A stretch of DNA of 64,000 nucleotides from positions 31,898,501-31,962,500 of the forward strand of contig CAMQGK010000052.1 in assembly GCA_947000775.1 (NCBI GenBank), given 5' to 3'. The notes under the pieces were generated by a model. That model was not told the origin of the DNA. It was given only the letters and a program-made list of their open reading frames with translations, and ran no database searches. Positions within the stretch are counted from its first letter, which is position 1, and the number at the start of each line of letters is the position of its first letter. Positions 1 through 13,200 of the stretch are shown one piece after another. The translations under genes and the position numbers were made by a program. Source of the DNA: Pterois miles (Eukaryota; Chordata; Actinopteri; Perciformes; Scorpaenidae).

Positions 1-429
1 GATGTCCTGTACATAAGTAATGAATGAAGCTTTCAAATATTGACCAGCAGCACAGTGCTGTGTGGTTAGAGAGGCCATCCGAAAATAGGTGAGATGGATA
101 AAGAGACTCCAGACAAAAGACAAGTACTGTCTGGTAGCCGAGCTCGCTGTGTGCTGATGATGAATAAAGCATGAGTGGCTCCAGACGTGGCCTCGCCATC
201 TGCCCATGAAAGAATGATTGAGACCACAGAGGGGAACTTTACACCAGGACTAACAAACTACCTGACTACCTCATCCCACCCCACCTGCCATGGGCGTGTG
301 TTACCTTTGTCCAACCTGGTTGAGACTACCTGAGAGGTGCACAGCCATATGGAGCACTACGTGTTTGATATAATCTTCCCCAATAATATAAATTTCGATT
401 TACCTTTAAGTAATGAATATCACAGTGTA

Positions 430-930
430 TGGAAGATAGAACCTGCCAAAATAAAAAATAAATCAATCAATCAAAATCAATTCATAAATTAAAAATAAAT
501 GCAGCCATTCATTTATTGAAAAATGATTGTTGCATATAAATAAATAAATGTATAAATTAATACAAATAAATACATAAATATATAAAGTGCAAAATTAAAC
601 AGAAAAGTAAATAAATAAGAAAAATTGAAAATAAATATAAAAACAAATTTAAACAAATATTTCATGACACCTTTTTTCAATAAATTAACGGCTACATTTA
701 TTGTTAATATTAGTTTTTACTACATTTAATGACATATTTATTCATTTATTTATAGGTATACAGTATATATTAAAAGGTTAATGATTTCTCTATTAATCTC
801 AACAATTAATCTTAAACATTTCAAAGTCATACAAGATCATATTTGGAACATTTTTTGTATTAAGTTGTGAATCCAATTAAATCTAATTAATAAAAATAAA
901 TACATGAATAAATAAAATGGCAAATTAAAC
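430..930. repeat. AT-rich low-complexity block (ATAAATAAATA)
   Basis: Long stretches of AAATAAAT and TACATAAATA with hardly any G or C. No coding potential. Confidence 0.8.
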
Positions 931-2111
931 AGAAGAGCGTATTACATACAATTACGCACATAATTTAAATATTATACTCTTATTTCTATTTTCTTACATT
1001 TCTTATGTTTATATAAGATGCCCCGGGACAAATGAAGTATTTTTGATTCTGAGTATCTGATGAGAACAATCAGTGGCTATATAAGGCCTGTGAAGGTGCA
1101 GTCTGTGTACCAGAAGTACTCTAAATGGATCAGTCAGAATAATCCACGACACTATGATGTCATACATTAATAAAACCTATTGAATACTTTTACTTTTGAT
1201 CCTTTGACTACATTATTGTTGCTAATTTTTTAACTTTATTCAAGTGCACCTTTGAATGCAGTACTTTTACCAGTAAATAAGTATTTTTACTTCAGGAAAA
1301 CAACCTGAATGCTTCTGATGAAGTTAATCGAAGGTTCTCAGCCTGCAGCCACTGAGAACATCAGATGTGTTCGTGGTTGCCAGCGTCTGACGCTGACGTC
1401 TGTCCAAGGACACATTTGAGTGTTCTGCTACTTACATTTACAACATGAGAATCACTCATTAGCCACGAGCTAAAAGGTTGACATGAACATAAAATCAATG
1501 TCATGGATCACTGTGCACACTGTACGTGCTTCCCCCCAGTCGTATCCCAACTCTCCCACTGGTCTGCTCTGTCCCAGGTCACTGAGTTCCAGGTCTACCT
1601 ACAGGTCTCCTCCTCCACACAAGGTGATCCTGATCTGAGGCCGACCCATCTCAACTGGCCCAGGAGCTGTCGTTCCACTCTGAGCTCATAATCTTATCTC
1701 AGTCACTGCAATCATATCTGTTTGGTCATGCCCAAACTTTGTGACGAGGCATGTAACATTCAGTGTTTTCCTTCCTGATACCTGTTACAGTACTTCTAGT
1801 GAGGGTATTTGCCTAAACAGAGTACCGATTAAAACACCTCTACTCTATTTTTCCCAAATTTAAAATTGGAAAACTGAGTCGAGGGCTCGTAATGACCAAA
1901 TGAATTCACTGTCTGCCAGAATTTACACTGACATAAACAAAAAAAACACCTTCAACTTCAGGCTATTTTCCAACTTGCCAAATTATCATTTACCTTTTAA
2001 TACTAACAGAGGTGTATCGATTAACTTACTACATCCACGTATTGACTTATATTCCTATACTATAGTACTATCCTATACCCTATACTCCACTCCACTCCTT
2101 CGTGGGTGGGT

Positions 2112-2291
2112 ACTGTAGCAGCCACGGTGCTGCGTTCACTGTCTCCAGTTCACCATCAGGACAGTTACTGTAGCAGCCACGGTGCTGCGTTCACTGTCTC
2201 CAGTTCACCATCAGGACAGTTACTGTAGCAGCCACGGTGCTGCGTTCACTGTCTCCAGTTCACCATCAGGAGAGTTACTGTAGCAGCCAGC
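2112..2291. repeat. 55-bp tandem repeat, 3.3 copies
   Basis: The unit starts ACTGTAGCAGCCACGGTGCT and recurs at 2112, 2167, 2222 and, partially, 2277, giving an exact 55-bp period. Full copies differ by about one base (GGACAG versus GGAGAG near the end), so the array is young or homogenised. Confidence 0.95.
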
Positions 2292-4594
2292 TATCGGCTA
2301 GCACTGTTTTACTTTTGTTTTTACAGTGGTATTGAATTGGAATGAAGAATCATCATTCAAGGATCTACTAAATTTCTGGTGTGGTGACATCCCTCGTGTA
2401 GGCCTATGGGAACTGAAAAAAACGCTTAAAATGAAAGATAGACGCACCAGTGCAACCATTGTAAAAGTTATACTGAAGTCCTGCCTTAGAGCAACAAGGT
2501 ATCTCTGAAATCAGCCGCACATGTTCTCCAAATATAATATATATTTATCCTTAATTAGGTAAACGTTTAGCTCTTTTCATACATGCGCATCATCTACGCT
2601 TAAAGGTTTAAAGGCTTTTTCCTCCTCCTGTACATCCAAGCCTGACCGGGCTTGCTGGATGGCTCTACCAGCTCATGTGTTACCCAGGCGAGCCAGAGTG
2701 GCATAAAGCTGATGAGTGAGGGAACAAGAGGAGAATGAGAGGGAGGGGTGGTGACTTTAGAGAAAAGAGAGGATGACTGCAGCTGGAGCTGAATAATGTA
2801 GAGTAACGTGATCTCATATTGCCACTGCAAACAAAAGGGCCGGGTTTCCCCTGCACCTGGCCTGCTAACCTGGGTACTGCTGGGACAGGAGACGTGTTTC
2901 TGTAAACTCTGAGGCATATAAATACTAGGGATGGTGAAAGAAATCAAGTCACTGTGTATCGCCATTTCTTTTTTACTATTTTCAAGTTGATTTTTCAAAG
3001 CCAGAATTGATATTTGGATCATCTGAGTCGATGTGGAGGTAGAAGGAAGTTACCACTTTTATTGTTGTAGTCTGAGTCATGTGACGTCATGTCCGTCAAT
3101 CAAAACGAACCGCAGCAAGCCGAAACAAAAAGTAGAAAACTACGGGGGGTCAGCGTAGACCCGACCTGCGTGTTAAATCCACTACACATCCAGTACAGGA
3201 TAGAAACACTTTGGGTTTCACACACACACAAAGTCCCTAGAAGTGTATGATTCAACTTTTCCCCATGGTCTAGTGTTAAAAAAGTTAACAAAAATGGCAA
3301 TAAATCACAATATTAAGTCACAATACTTAAAAATTGCAATACGTGTCATATCAGCACCCGAGTATCGTGACAGTGTTGAACTGGGAGATATGTGAATCGT
3401 CAAATAAATAGTCTCTCAGCTGGTTGAAGTCTGAAGAAAACGAATGAATGAACCTAATCAAGTGTATAAAGTGGCAGACCAACACTGAAATAACCTGCGT
3501 AAGGCTTTACTCAAAAAATAGAGTACTATTATGAACTTCATGCTTTACTGCTCAAACTGTGTTCACAGTGAACTCAGGTTTAACAGTTCAGCGGGTTTCC
3601 AATTTGCCGTTCATACCTGCACTAAAAGTCATCATGGTCCACAGTACCTCTCCTCTTTTTTTGGCCTGCTTCCCCCCTTTGCCCTCGTTTAACAACGGGC
3701 TGCGTATTCATCCATTCAATTCATATTTTATCCCTGCTTTCTTTCTCTACGTTAAGATCATTGCTGGCGCCCATGTTCCCCTCGACTACACCAACACTCA
3801 GCAGAAAACAACCTGCACCTTTCATTCTGTCTTCCTGTCCATTCTTATTGCATTTGTCCACTTACAATTCAAGGACGTAAAAGAAAACAACTATTATTTG
3901 CTGCTGTTTGTTCAGAGAAAGTAATCAATAACGCTAGATTACTGTTTTCTTCCTTTTCCTGCCATTTGAACACTAGTTATTCCTTTGAACTGACCGAGCT
4001 GGACTGTACATGGAGCACACAGTAAATCACAGTAAATCAGTGAATTATTCTCCTCTACTGCAGAAAAAAAACCCTGAGGAGTTCATGGTTGGAGTTTGAC
4101 CAATACTACAGTTTTTAAAACTGTGATTTGGTCAAAAAATGTATACTGGCTGATTAGTGAAATCCACCACTGATGCTCAAAAGCATTAACCTAAAAAGCA
4201 GCTGAAAAGTTCAAACAGGGATAATAGTGCATGTTCTCAGACAACCATTCCTCCGAAGCATTCACATGGTGTTGATGCAAAAATATAAAATGGAAATGAA
4301 GGTGTGAAAATGTAAAAAAAGTTCAAACCCCGCCTACTTTCACACCTCTGCGTACCTGGAAAATCGTGGCATGAAGTTGCTGTGAAGGCTGCGTTCGGGG
4401 TTCCAACAGGGCCAAGTATACAGTAGGTATGGGTATCGTTAACAGTACTACTCTTACTGATACTTTTCATTGATCCAGTACTTCTTTTGTTTTTTTTTAA
4501 GAAAATTTATTTTAATAAAGTAATACCAGAATTGACATTGCTTTATTTTATCATATATACTGTATATAAATTAACATCTGAGTAACAAATTAGA

Positions 4595-5040
4595 GATTTC
4601 AGGAAAGTCATAATATTATGAGACTAATGCCGTAACTTCTGAGAAAAAAAAGTTATTATTAGGAGAATGACATCATAACTTCACTTCGTCATAATATTAC
4701 AAGAATTAAGTCCTAATTTTACAAGAAAAAAGTAATTTCCTGCTCCAGAAGAGTTCATTTCCTCCAGGTCCGTGTTGCTCTTTAGCTCAGAATAAACTCA
4801 GTTTCTTGTACAACCTTTTCCAGGTCCTGATACTGACGATAATGTGGTGCTTTTGAGCCTAAAGATCAAGTATTTGGTCATTTGTGAAACCTGAACTACA
4901 GTATAACTTCACAAGATGCTCCACGTTCCTCATTTTCACACCATTTCCCCTCTAAAATAACATAAAGTTACTACTTTATAATATTACGACTTTTTTCTAG
5001 TAAATTTCTGATTTTATTCTCGTATTATGGCTTTATTTAT
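4595..5040. mobile_element. MITE-like element with inverted arms made of AAAGTCRTAATATTA repeats
   Basis: The left arm (about 4605-4735) carries plus-sense copies of AAAGTCATAATATTATGAGA; the right arm (about 4975-5035) carries the reverse sense (TAATATTACGACTTTTTTC, CTGATTTTATTCTCG). The roughly 230-bp centre is shared, in reverse orientation, with 43876-44060. No coding capacity. Superfamily unknown. Confidence 0.65.
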
Positions 5041-6954
5041 TTTTCCCTGTGTAATACTCCATTGCAGTTTTGGACAAATCACTGATAATGTAATAATTAC
5101 AATCGATTGGAGTTGATGCTCTCGATCCCGACGTGGATCAATACTGGCTGATTGCAGCCTGTTTTTTTTTTTTTTTACAACCGCTTTATGTTTTTCTGAC
5201 TCTGCGACTCAAAGACATGATGCCCAGTGATCCAAGTCTTAAAGGTTTTAGTAAGAACAGTTATTCCCTTCTGGTTCTGCTTTTCAGTTTAGTGACACCA
5301 TACTCAAAAAGCATTTAAAAGCAAGATAATGATTTTCTTTTGAAATGAAAGTGACATTAATGACTTTTTAAGACCTACCAAAATTAGATCCAAGACATTT
5401 TGTGTGATTTTAAGACATTTTGAGGCCTTAAATTGGGGTTATTGGATTTCAGGCCTTTTGAGACTTATTTTGACCCCGCAGGAACCTTTAATATCAAATA
5501 GACGACAGAGGGAGTTACGACCCGTTTAACTTCCAAACAAAAAACAGTAGGAGTGGATGTTGAAGTACGTGGGATTTATTGTTTTGTTTTTCTCATATTG
5601 TCGAATTGGTATCAAGCATCGTGAAATTTCACTGGTGAAATTGACAACTAAATTACGGTAACGTGACACCCCTCCAAACAGCTTCACACCATGTGTACTC
5701 AATGTTGTTGAGATGATCTGGATATGTGCAGTAGTTCTGCGGGTTACACAGTGAGATAATAGATGTTTTAAAGTACAGGCGGATGAGCATATTAATGTAC
5801 TTCATATTTACATTATTTTTTAATTCAAACATATTTCCTCTACTATACATTCCTCTAAGTCCATTTCTATCAGTAGAGCTTGAAATCTGACTTGCAGAGA
5901 CTTTAAAATGACCTGATTGGTAATCCATGACCGTGAGCAGCATCATGTTTATTTTATTGATGCCACTCAAGTAATCATTAGGAGATAATGCAGCTTAAAG
6001 TGAGGATTGATTTGAAAACAATGCACTACATTACAGCACACACTAATAACGTATTACTGGCAGTGGACAGCACTGGGAGAACACATGACTTATCACAACT
6101 CCCTTTGAGGTAACGTATAATGTTCAACAGTATCAGTATAATCCTTTTTAGCTCACACACGCTCACCTAAATTCAGAGAGACTGACTTTCTCCATTGATA
6201 GATTATTCGTTTGGTCTGTAAAATATCAGAATAAAGGAGAGCACAAGCTGACACGTACTCTGTATTTATCTAGTACAGGTGAAGGTAAAAGAAGGTGTTG
6301 GTAATCTGATGTGTGAATTAATTTTATTCACTTATTTATTTATATTTATGTATTTTCAATTTATTTATTATTTATATGCTATTTAAAAAGTAATTACAAG
6401 TTTAAAAATTCATTTATCATAATTTTTCTTTCTTGTATTTTTATTTTATCATTATTATCACCATCATTTTTCTCCTCCTTTGGTTTTGAGTACTTTGTTT
6501 TTCAATTCACAGTTGCTATCTGTCATTATATGTACATATTATTGTAATTTTGCTTGGAAAATTACTTATTTCTGTTGATCAACTAATTGATTAAACAATT
6601 ATTCATTTCAGCACTAAAAGTTTCTAAAAATAATTCAAATGCTTCGTTTACTATCAACAAAGGAGGCTAGTATTTGCTTTTTGAAAATGTACAATATGTA
6701 CAACATAGAGTACGTGCACCAGTGATGAGTTTAATAGTAGCTTTAGACAGCAAAATCCAACTGAAATATATTTACTTTCCACTGGCAGTAACAGTGTAGA
6801 TGAAGAACTGTGAGCTAATCGTTTCAGCATCAGCGCTGCAGGACAGTGATGAGCCATCAGTACCAGCACTGCCTGCATTACCTTCAGTTTTGGTCTTAAT
6901 TATTGGCCTTGACTACTGACGACAACACCTCATCAACGCTGCATCACTTTTCTT

Positions 6955-7020
6955 ACCACCCTCCCTCCCTTCATCCCTCCCTCCCTCCCTTCCTCCCTTC
7001 CTTCCTCCCTCCCTCCTCAC
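6955..7020 (-). repeat. G-rich (GGGA/GGAA)n tract directly after TLCD3B exon 3 donor
   Basis: On the transcribed minus strand the first 65 or so intron bases are almost pure purine, alternating GGGA and GGAA, with several runs of four or more consecutive GGG tracts separated by single A. Such runs can form RNA G-quadruplexes. This is a simple repeat, likely variable in length. Confidence 0.9.
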
Positions 7021-7240
7021 CAGTGTGACAGGCAGCAGGATGGTGAGCAGCGCGATGTGATGCAACACCAGCAGGAACTCTTTGCGGACGAAGGAGTTCA
7101 CGGTCTTCAGCGAATGCCCTTTGTAGTCCTCGTGCCCTTTGACGCGGAAGCGGTGGTAGTGACTGAGGTACATGGCGAAGATGTCGTACGTCATGTAGGG
7201 CACGCCGTACCAGATGACAAAGTAGGTGGCCAGCCAGTGC
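7021..7240 (-). CDS. tlcd3b: TLCD3B-like exon 3 (TLC domain core)
   Basis: An acceptor TTCCTCAG precedes 7240; the exon opens with the last base of Arg 70 and then HWLATYFVIWYGVPYM. It encodes residues 71-143 and ends PVTL at a donor GTGAGG (7020). The TLC signature residues are here: Asp 89 in YDIFAMYL and His 130-131 in VLHH. The donor runs straight into a GGGA/GGAA simple repeat, which is unusual. A reading frame on the opposite strand over the same span is a shadow. Confidence 0.93.
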
Positions 7241-10200
7241 CTGAGGAAGAACAAACAAAACACATGTAAATAAATCAATTCATGCTTCTGTCTCACTTTA
7301 AATTAGCGAGGAGGTCCGCTGCATCACGCCAAGCGCTACCAAAGCTTGAGTCAAGCAGGGTCTGAAATTAGCACCTGCCAAATGCAGGTAACTTGTTGGC
7401 AGAGGCAGATAAAGTCGTCAGGCCATCCGCCACTTTTCCTGGCAGGGAAAACGCTGGGAATGGGAACAGCGAATCGGTTCCTAGGTGTCCCATTTCTTGG
7501 TATCTCACGCCTCCATGACTAGTTTGCTCTTTGAACAGCGTTTCCTGTTAGAGGCCGGTGGGCAGCATAAATAACAGAGCTACTATTACATTATGATACG
7601 TTCAAGCTCTGCCCTGTAAAAATGACTGTTGGGTGACAGTGAATTCTGACTCTATCATGATGCGTTCAAATGTAATCTCATAAAATTTAGTTGTCTGAAG
7701 GAGATATTTTCAAAGTAATTATGACCTGACTACTGTAGCTCTAAGCAGAATAGAGTACTTCTTTAAAACTGTTAATGCCAAGATTTCTTCAATTGAAGCA
7801 AATATTTAAATAAAAATCGAATCATTTATTTTCCTAATCATTCGAATTGTGCTTTTATGTGAACAGTATCTGTCACTGTTTTGTGTTGTTAATTGTTTTC
7901 CAATAATACATATATACATACATTTGCATAAAGCAGCATATTTGTCCTCTTGCATGTTGATACTGAATGCTTCCATGTATTAAATCTCACTTTAAGGTAC
8001 ATTTTGACTTGCGATTAATTTTGATTAATTATTTGAAATCCCTAATGATAACAAACATGAAATATCTGTTCAAAAGGTGCAGACAAGACCAGTAATGGTC
8101 ATACTGTTTGTTCTGACTACAGGAAGACAATATGGATATTTATTTTTAAAAAATGGTCTCAAGAATCACGTAAAAATATAAATTACGTGCGAGAACATTT
8201 TGACCAAAATCATACTCAACATTTCTCAGTCTTACATAAGGTGAGCAGGTCAAACAGGCCATCTCTCAGTCAATGATGAGTTAATGATTAAGTGGTATTA
8301 GAGCTGAGATGGCACACTGAATGACCTTTAGTTTCAGTCAAAGTAAACACACAGAAACTCATTTAAACTATACGTCTTGCCTTTCTCACATAAGCATGCA
8401 GAGGCTTTCAGGCAGGCTTATGTGAGTACAGTATAATAAAGAGCTTGGAAGGCTGCAACGGTCTAATGGGCACCGATTACCATGATGGTTAATTATGTGG
8501 ACAGCATGGAGTAAAGCTGCAGGGCAGCGCTGAGCTACTGACCTCTGACCTCTGACTGGGCTCTTCAGCTCTTAAGGTCAGTGAATGGAGATTAAGAGCA
8601 GCAAGGCAACAACAAACAGCTCAGAGTAGAAACAGGAGTGGATATTTTCAGTTTTAAGGGCAACGGAAAATATGGATTAATACATAAGAACGGTCCTCCC
8701 CGTAAAAATATATGTACATAGAGATGTCAACGGTTAACCATTAATCGGTTAATCACCATCATGTTTGAGCAGTTACGCATGTCGGTCTACAGGTTAATTT
8801 AACACAGGTGTCAAAAGGACACTTCAGCACCCGTGTTAACCACCGCGGTGCCGAGCCTGCTGTGTTTGTCCAGCTGTGAACAGGCGAGAACGCAGACAAA
8901 TGAGGACTGTAAATGTTTCGATGCGTTTTCTGATCGTCTTTACGAGTTGGCCTTTATAGACAAAAATCAAACTCTTTACATAACGAATATCAGCTGATAA
9001 TGTTCGGTGGATGACTGATCGGAGTATCCGCGACCCGATCAAAATGCAGCAATGCAAAGTCAACAAAACAAAAGGTAAGACATTTACAGCACAAAACGTT
9101 AAAATCACATGGACGTGCTTTGACATGTGGCGCCAAAGCTTATTGAGTCAATGGAACGCATAAGGAAACGTATAAGGAAAGCACCTCTTGTATTTCACAT
9201 TATTTTGCATTTTCTTTTAACAAATCAATCAACAAACTGAACACTGGCTTGCTGAACTGTTGCACCACTATTAAATACAGGCCTGCTAATTATCTGATGA
9301 GGTGCTGGAGACATAGAAGAGGCAATTATCTGAACATAGGCCTACCTGACTATTAAGTTGCCTTGTTCCATGTATAAAATCAGTGTTGTGGCTTCAATTA
9401 ATATAGAAATATCATTTAACCAATCCATCAATATATTTTGGAGTTCAAATATAAATTGGAAAGGGTTGTTTTTCTTCTCCCGAATGTGCAAAACACACCA
9501 AACTGAAAGGAACCGAACTGTGAGCTTATTTGAACTGTTGCGCCACCAGCACTCACCTAAGTCAATATCTGGAGTCTCATATCTGTCATCAGTTAACCTG
9601 CATGTCTTTGGACTGTGGGAGGAAGCTGGAGAACCTGGAGAAAACCCAGTAACAAGGAGTGGACATGCAAACTCCACACAAGCCGGTTTCAAACCTGCGA
9701 CCTTCTTGCTGTGAGGTGACAGTGCTAATCACTGCATCACCATGCAGCCTAGTTTAAAAACAATGATAATTTTTCAACAGCAAAATATCCAGATCCGTTT
9801 GTTTGTAAAACTCAACTCGAGCCTAAGCCTAATAAATCAGTTGAACCAGGAGGTTGGTCTGTAAACTGCGATGCGGTTTAAAATCCGTCTGGTCATGTTT
9901 CTCGTCCCATCTGATTTCTTTGTTGTGATATCGTTGTATTAAAGTCCAACCTCGGTATCAGAGGTCCCCCCCACTGTAAAAGTCGGTGCAACAGAGGCAA
10001 TGAGGGCTAAATAAAGTGACAGATTGTGATGGAGCATTAAGCGTATTCATGGGTCTGACTCTGGAGCATGTGTCTCATAAGCTCCGGGCCGTGTGCACGT
10101 CACAGGACAGCAGAACTGAGCAGCGCTGTGGAGGAATTAAGCCCTGTGGGTGAAGGGGGGGGGCGGAGATTAGCAGCCTGAAACTGGGCCTGCCCGGATC

Positions 10201-13200
10201 TGACCGCTGACTCAGTAGGATTAATACACTAGCATTAGCTTAGCGGCACACTTCCCTAGACTGCATGGGGACGCTAATGCTATGCTAACGCTAACTTGCT
10301 GCCAGGTGGCCAACGTTTTATGTCATTGCCATCATTTATTTTTATTGTATTTTTATTGTATCGTACTTAGGTCTCACTTGTAAATGAGATCTCAAACTCA
10401 ATGTGACTTCCTGATTAAATAAAGTATAGATATATATTTAAAAAAGAAAATACTTCACTTTTAAAGGTGGCTTGCCTTTTACTCCCATTATTTCCTTTTT
10501 CAATCAATCAATCAATATGTATTTGTATAGCCCTTTACAACAACCAAAAGGTCCCCACAGCGCTGAGCGCATCAGGAACTTTACTGTATGAGATGCATTT
10601 CACGGACCAAAGTTGTTGTTGGTCCTGATGGAAACAGGCTCGAAGTAGTAAAGACGAGCACAATCAGGCTATTTTGTGTCAACAACAACATGAACAACCA
10701 TGACTACAACAACAGTTCAGAGGACTGCTTGAACTAATGTCTCACACATTTTTATTACGCCATTCACAGAGTCACCAGTCCAGATGTGTGAGGAGCGCGT
10801 GGCGGCTGCGTTACCTGTAGTTTTTGGTTTTGGTGTCCACGTTAACAGGTCAGGACTGTCACACTGCTGCATGAGATGAGTGGCTCGGCTGCGTTTCAGC
10901 TGCGTCTCTTCTAGAGATTCGAGGTTTCGTCTATTTTTGACACGAGCCGCATGACAGTGAAAGTGATCTATTGACTGTATACTGACATCATATCAACAAC
11001 ATTACCACTTTCGATGTCTGTATCTATAGCAAATGTCATGGACATGAAAAAAGTAAACATTTGTTTTTAAATCAACACTTCCTGCTTTCATTTCAAAATA
11101 AAACCTCTTAAGCTTTTTTTTCTGTGGACACAGGCTTTTATTCTGATTCTATACTTAAACTGAATATAATTAGGGGTTTTGATTGTGGATTATTCCTATT
11201 ATTTATATATTACCACACATTTCTTGACCTTTCTCTGTAAACCTTCGAGACTCCCGATTCCAAGACAGCAAGCGGTGTCGTGTGAACAGGACGGCGATCT
11301 AGCGATGCTGAAAGTCGTGTACTGTGAACTCGGGTGGGATGGGTGCATGTAAGACAGTGGAATGACTGAGTTTGGAGATCAGTGGGATTCAGACGTGTGG
11401 GTGACCACATTGTTCTTTAGGGGGATGAATGACATGAAGTCTAACCTGTCGTTAATGACGTTCTCCCGGCACGACGACACGACGATGACTCCTGCCGTGG
11501 TTGCCATGATGGCATGGATGGACGACACCAGTCTGATGAGGAGACACATAAAGAGAAAGAGTCATATAAAGTGAGTCAGCCGGTGCATTCATGAACATTC
11601 ATTAAATCACACATTGGGCAGCTACAGCATCTAATACAACATTAGGGTATTTAGGTTTTTTAGCCATGCTAGTTGTGGCAGTGTGGGTCTGTCGGTCCAA
11701 TGTTAGCATGCTTAAGGTCTGCACACCAAGTCCGTATTTTTCGTTATCATCATTCGATAAAAACGGTTAAGCACAAGACAAAACTTATATAACTGATGAC
11801 AAAACTGATAGCGCTAGTCCCAAACATGGCTAATGAATGAATGACTTTACAAGAAGCTACTGTTTAGCAACTTAGAGCAGTGGTTTTCAAAGTGGGGTCC
11901 GGGGGTCCCAAACAAAAAGGGGAGTCATATATTGTCACTATAATTAAGTAACACGATGACAGTGTATGACTGTTTTGGTCATGAGTTTAATACACGCTAT
12001 GTAATAAAACATTTAAAAGCAACAGTGCTGCCCTCGACCAAAGAAATTTAGTTGACAAACACTGTAGAAATTATTTTCTACACAAAGAATCACACAAAAG
12101 CAGCACTTTAAATCTTGTGTTTACCATAAATGTGCTCATACTGCAGAAATAAGACATTCAGCATGAGAAAAAAGCATTTCAAAAAAGACTTATCTGCCAA
12201 AGAAATCTTTGTCGACTAAGACACAAACGACAAATTAATCGACTAGTCGATTTAGAGGGGGCAGCCCTTAAAAGCAGAATTCCTATCAGATGGGGGGCCT
12301 GAGGACTAAAGCCGATAAAATGGGGGTCTATGATCTAATTTGTTTCAGTTTAGGGGTCCTTGATGTGGAAAAGGTTTGGGAGCCGCTGCCCTAGGTCCTT
12401 CCTTTCCTTTCCTACACCCTTTGTTTTCCAACCGTCCTGTTGTTCTGCAGTAATCTATCTTTAAATTCTTTAAACTCTTTATCATAAAGTGCTAAACAAA
12501 GTTTATCAGATGCCATTTGATTGTGACGTTTGCACAGATGGTTTGACAAAAAAAAAAAAAAAAAATCAAACCTGTTCCGATAAAATTCAATGGCGGACAA
12601 AAGCTTGCATTTCTGTGCCAGTTTCCGACAAAAAATACAGACTTAGGCCTTAGGACGTCAAGGTAAGATGGTGAACATTACGCCTGCTAAACATCAACAT
12701 GTTAGCATTGTCTGTCTGACTATGTTAGAAAGAAAGAAAGATATTCCTTTATTAGTCCCACAGTGGGGAAATTCAGATTTACACTCTGTTGTTCACACAG
12801 TACATATACATGTCAATGGAGAGATGTCAGAGTGAGGGGGCTGCTCCTGACAAGCGCCCAGAGCAGTTGGGGGTTTGGTGCCTTGCTCAGGGGCACCTCG
12901 GCAGTGCCCAAGAGGTAAACTGGCACCTCTCCAGCAACCAGTTGGTCTTGGTCCATGGGGGATTTGAACCCGGGTCCTCCACATTGTTAACATTAGCATG
13001 TAACACATGTAACACATGTACCATATCCATGTGACTGATAAAACAGACAAATCTGGGTCAAGTTGGGAACAAGTGTCCCTTCAGGTGAACAACTCAAGCA
13101 GTCAGTGTACCATCATGGGATTAGCAGTGCTTGGCCTCAACTTCCCTCGTCTATAAACAGACCTGTGACATAGGAGAACTTGGTACATCGCTATTTGAAG

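Larger units (their letters stand above)
1..6950. other. Non-coding stretch, probably TLCD3B intron 3 or downstream DNA
   Basis: No exon of a recognised gene is visible on either strand. The longest open frames (2600-3022 minus, 3559-3924 plus) have no family resemblance and no flanking splice structure that I can defend. Contents are an ATAAATAA-rich block (430-930), a 55-bp tandem repeat (2112-2291), a MITE with repetitive arms (4595-5040) and otherwise AT-rich unique-looking sequence. Confidence 0.6.

Noticed and set aside
2600..3022. 140-codon minus-strand frame, considered as a later TLCD3B exon
   Set aside because: It contains no GDFF, STPF or other TLC-domain motif expected after exon 3.
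3559..3924. 121-codon plus-strand frame
   Set aside because: No family resemblance, no splice sites or promoter that I can defend, low-complexity codon use; treated as chance.
7057..7269. 70-codon plus-strand frame
   Set aside because: Antisense shadow of TLCD3B exon 3, whose minus-strand reading matches the family and has proper splice sites.
8836..9126. 96-codon minus-strand frame
   Set aside because: Inside a hAT-like remnant, with no recognised domain.
12789..13050. Opposed 81- and 85-codon frames
   Set aside because: Both are read through a LINE-derived dispersed repeat.
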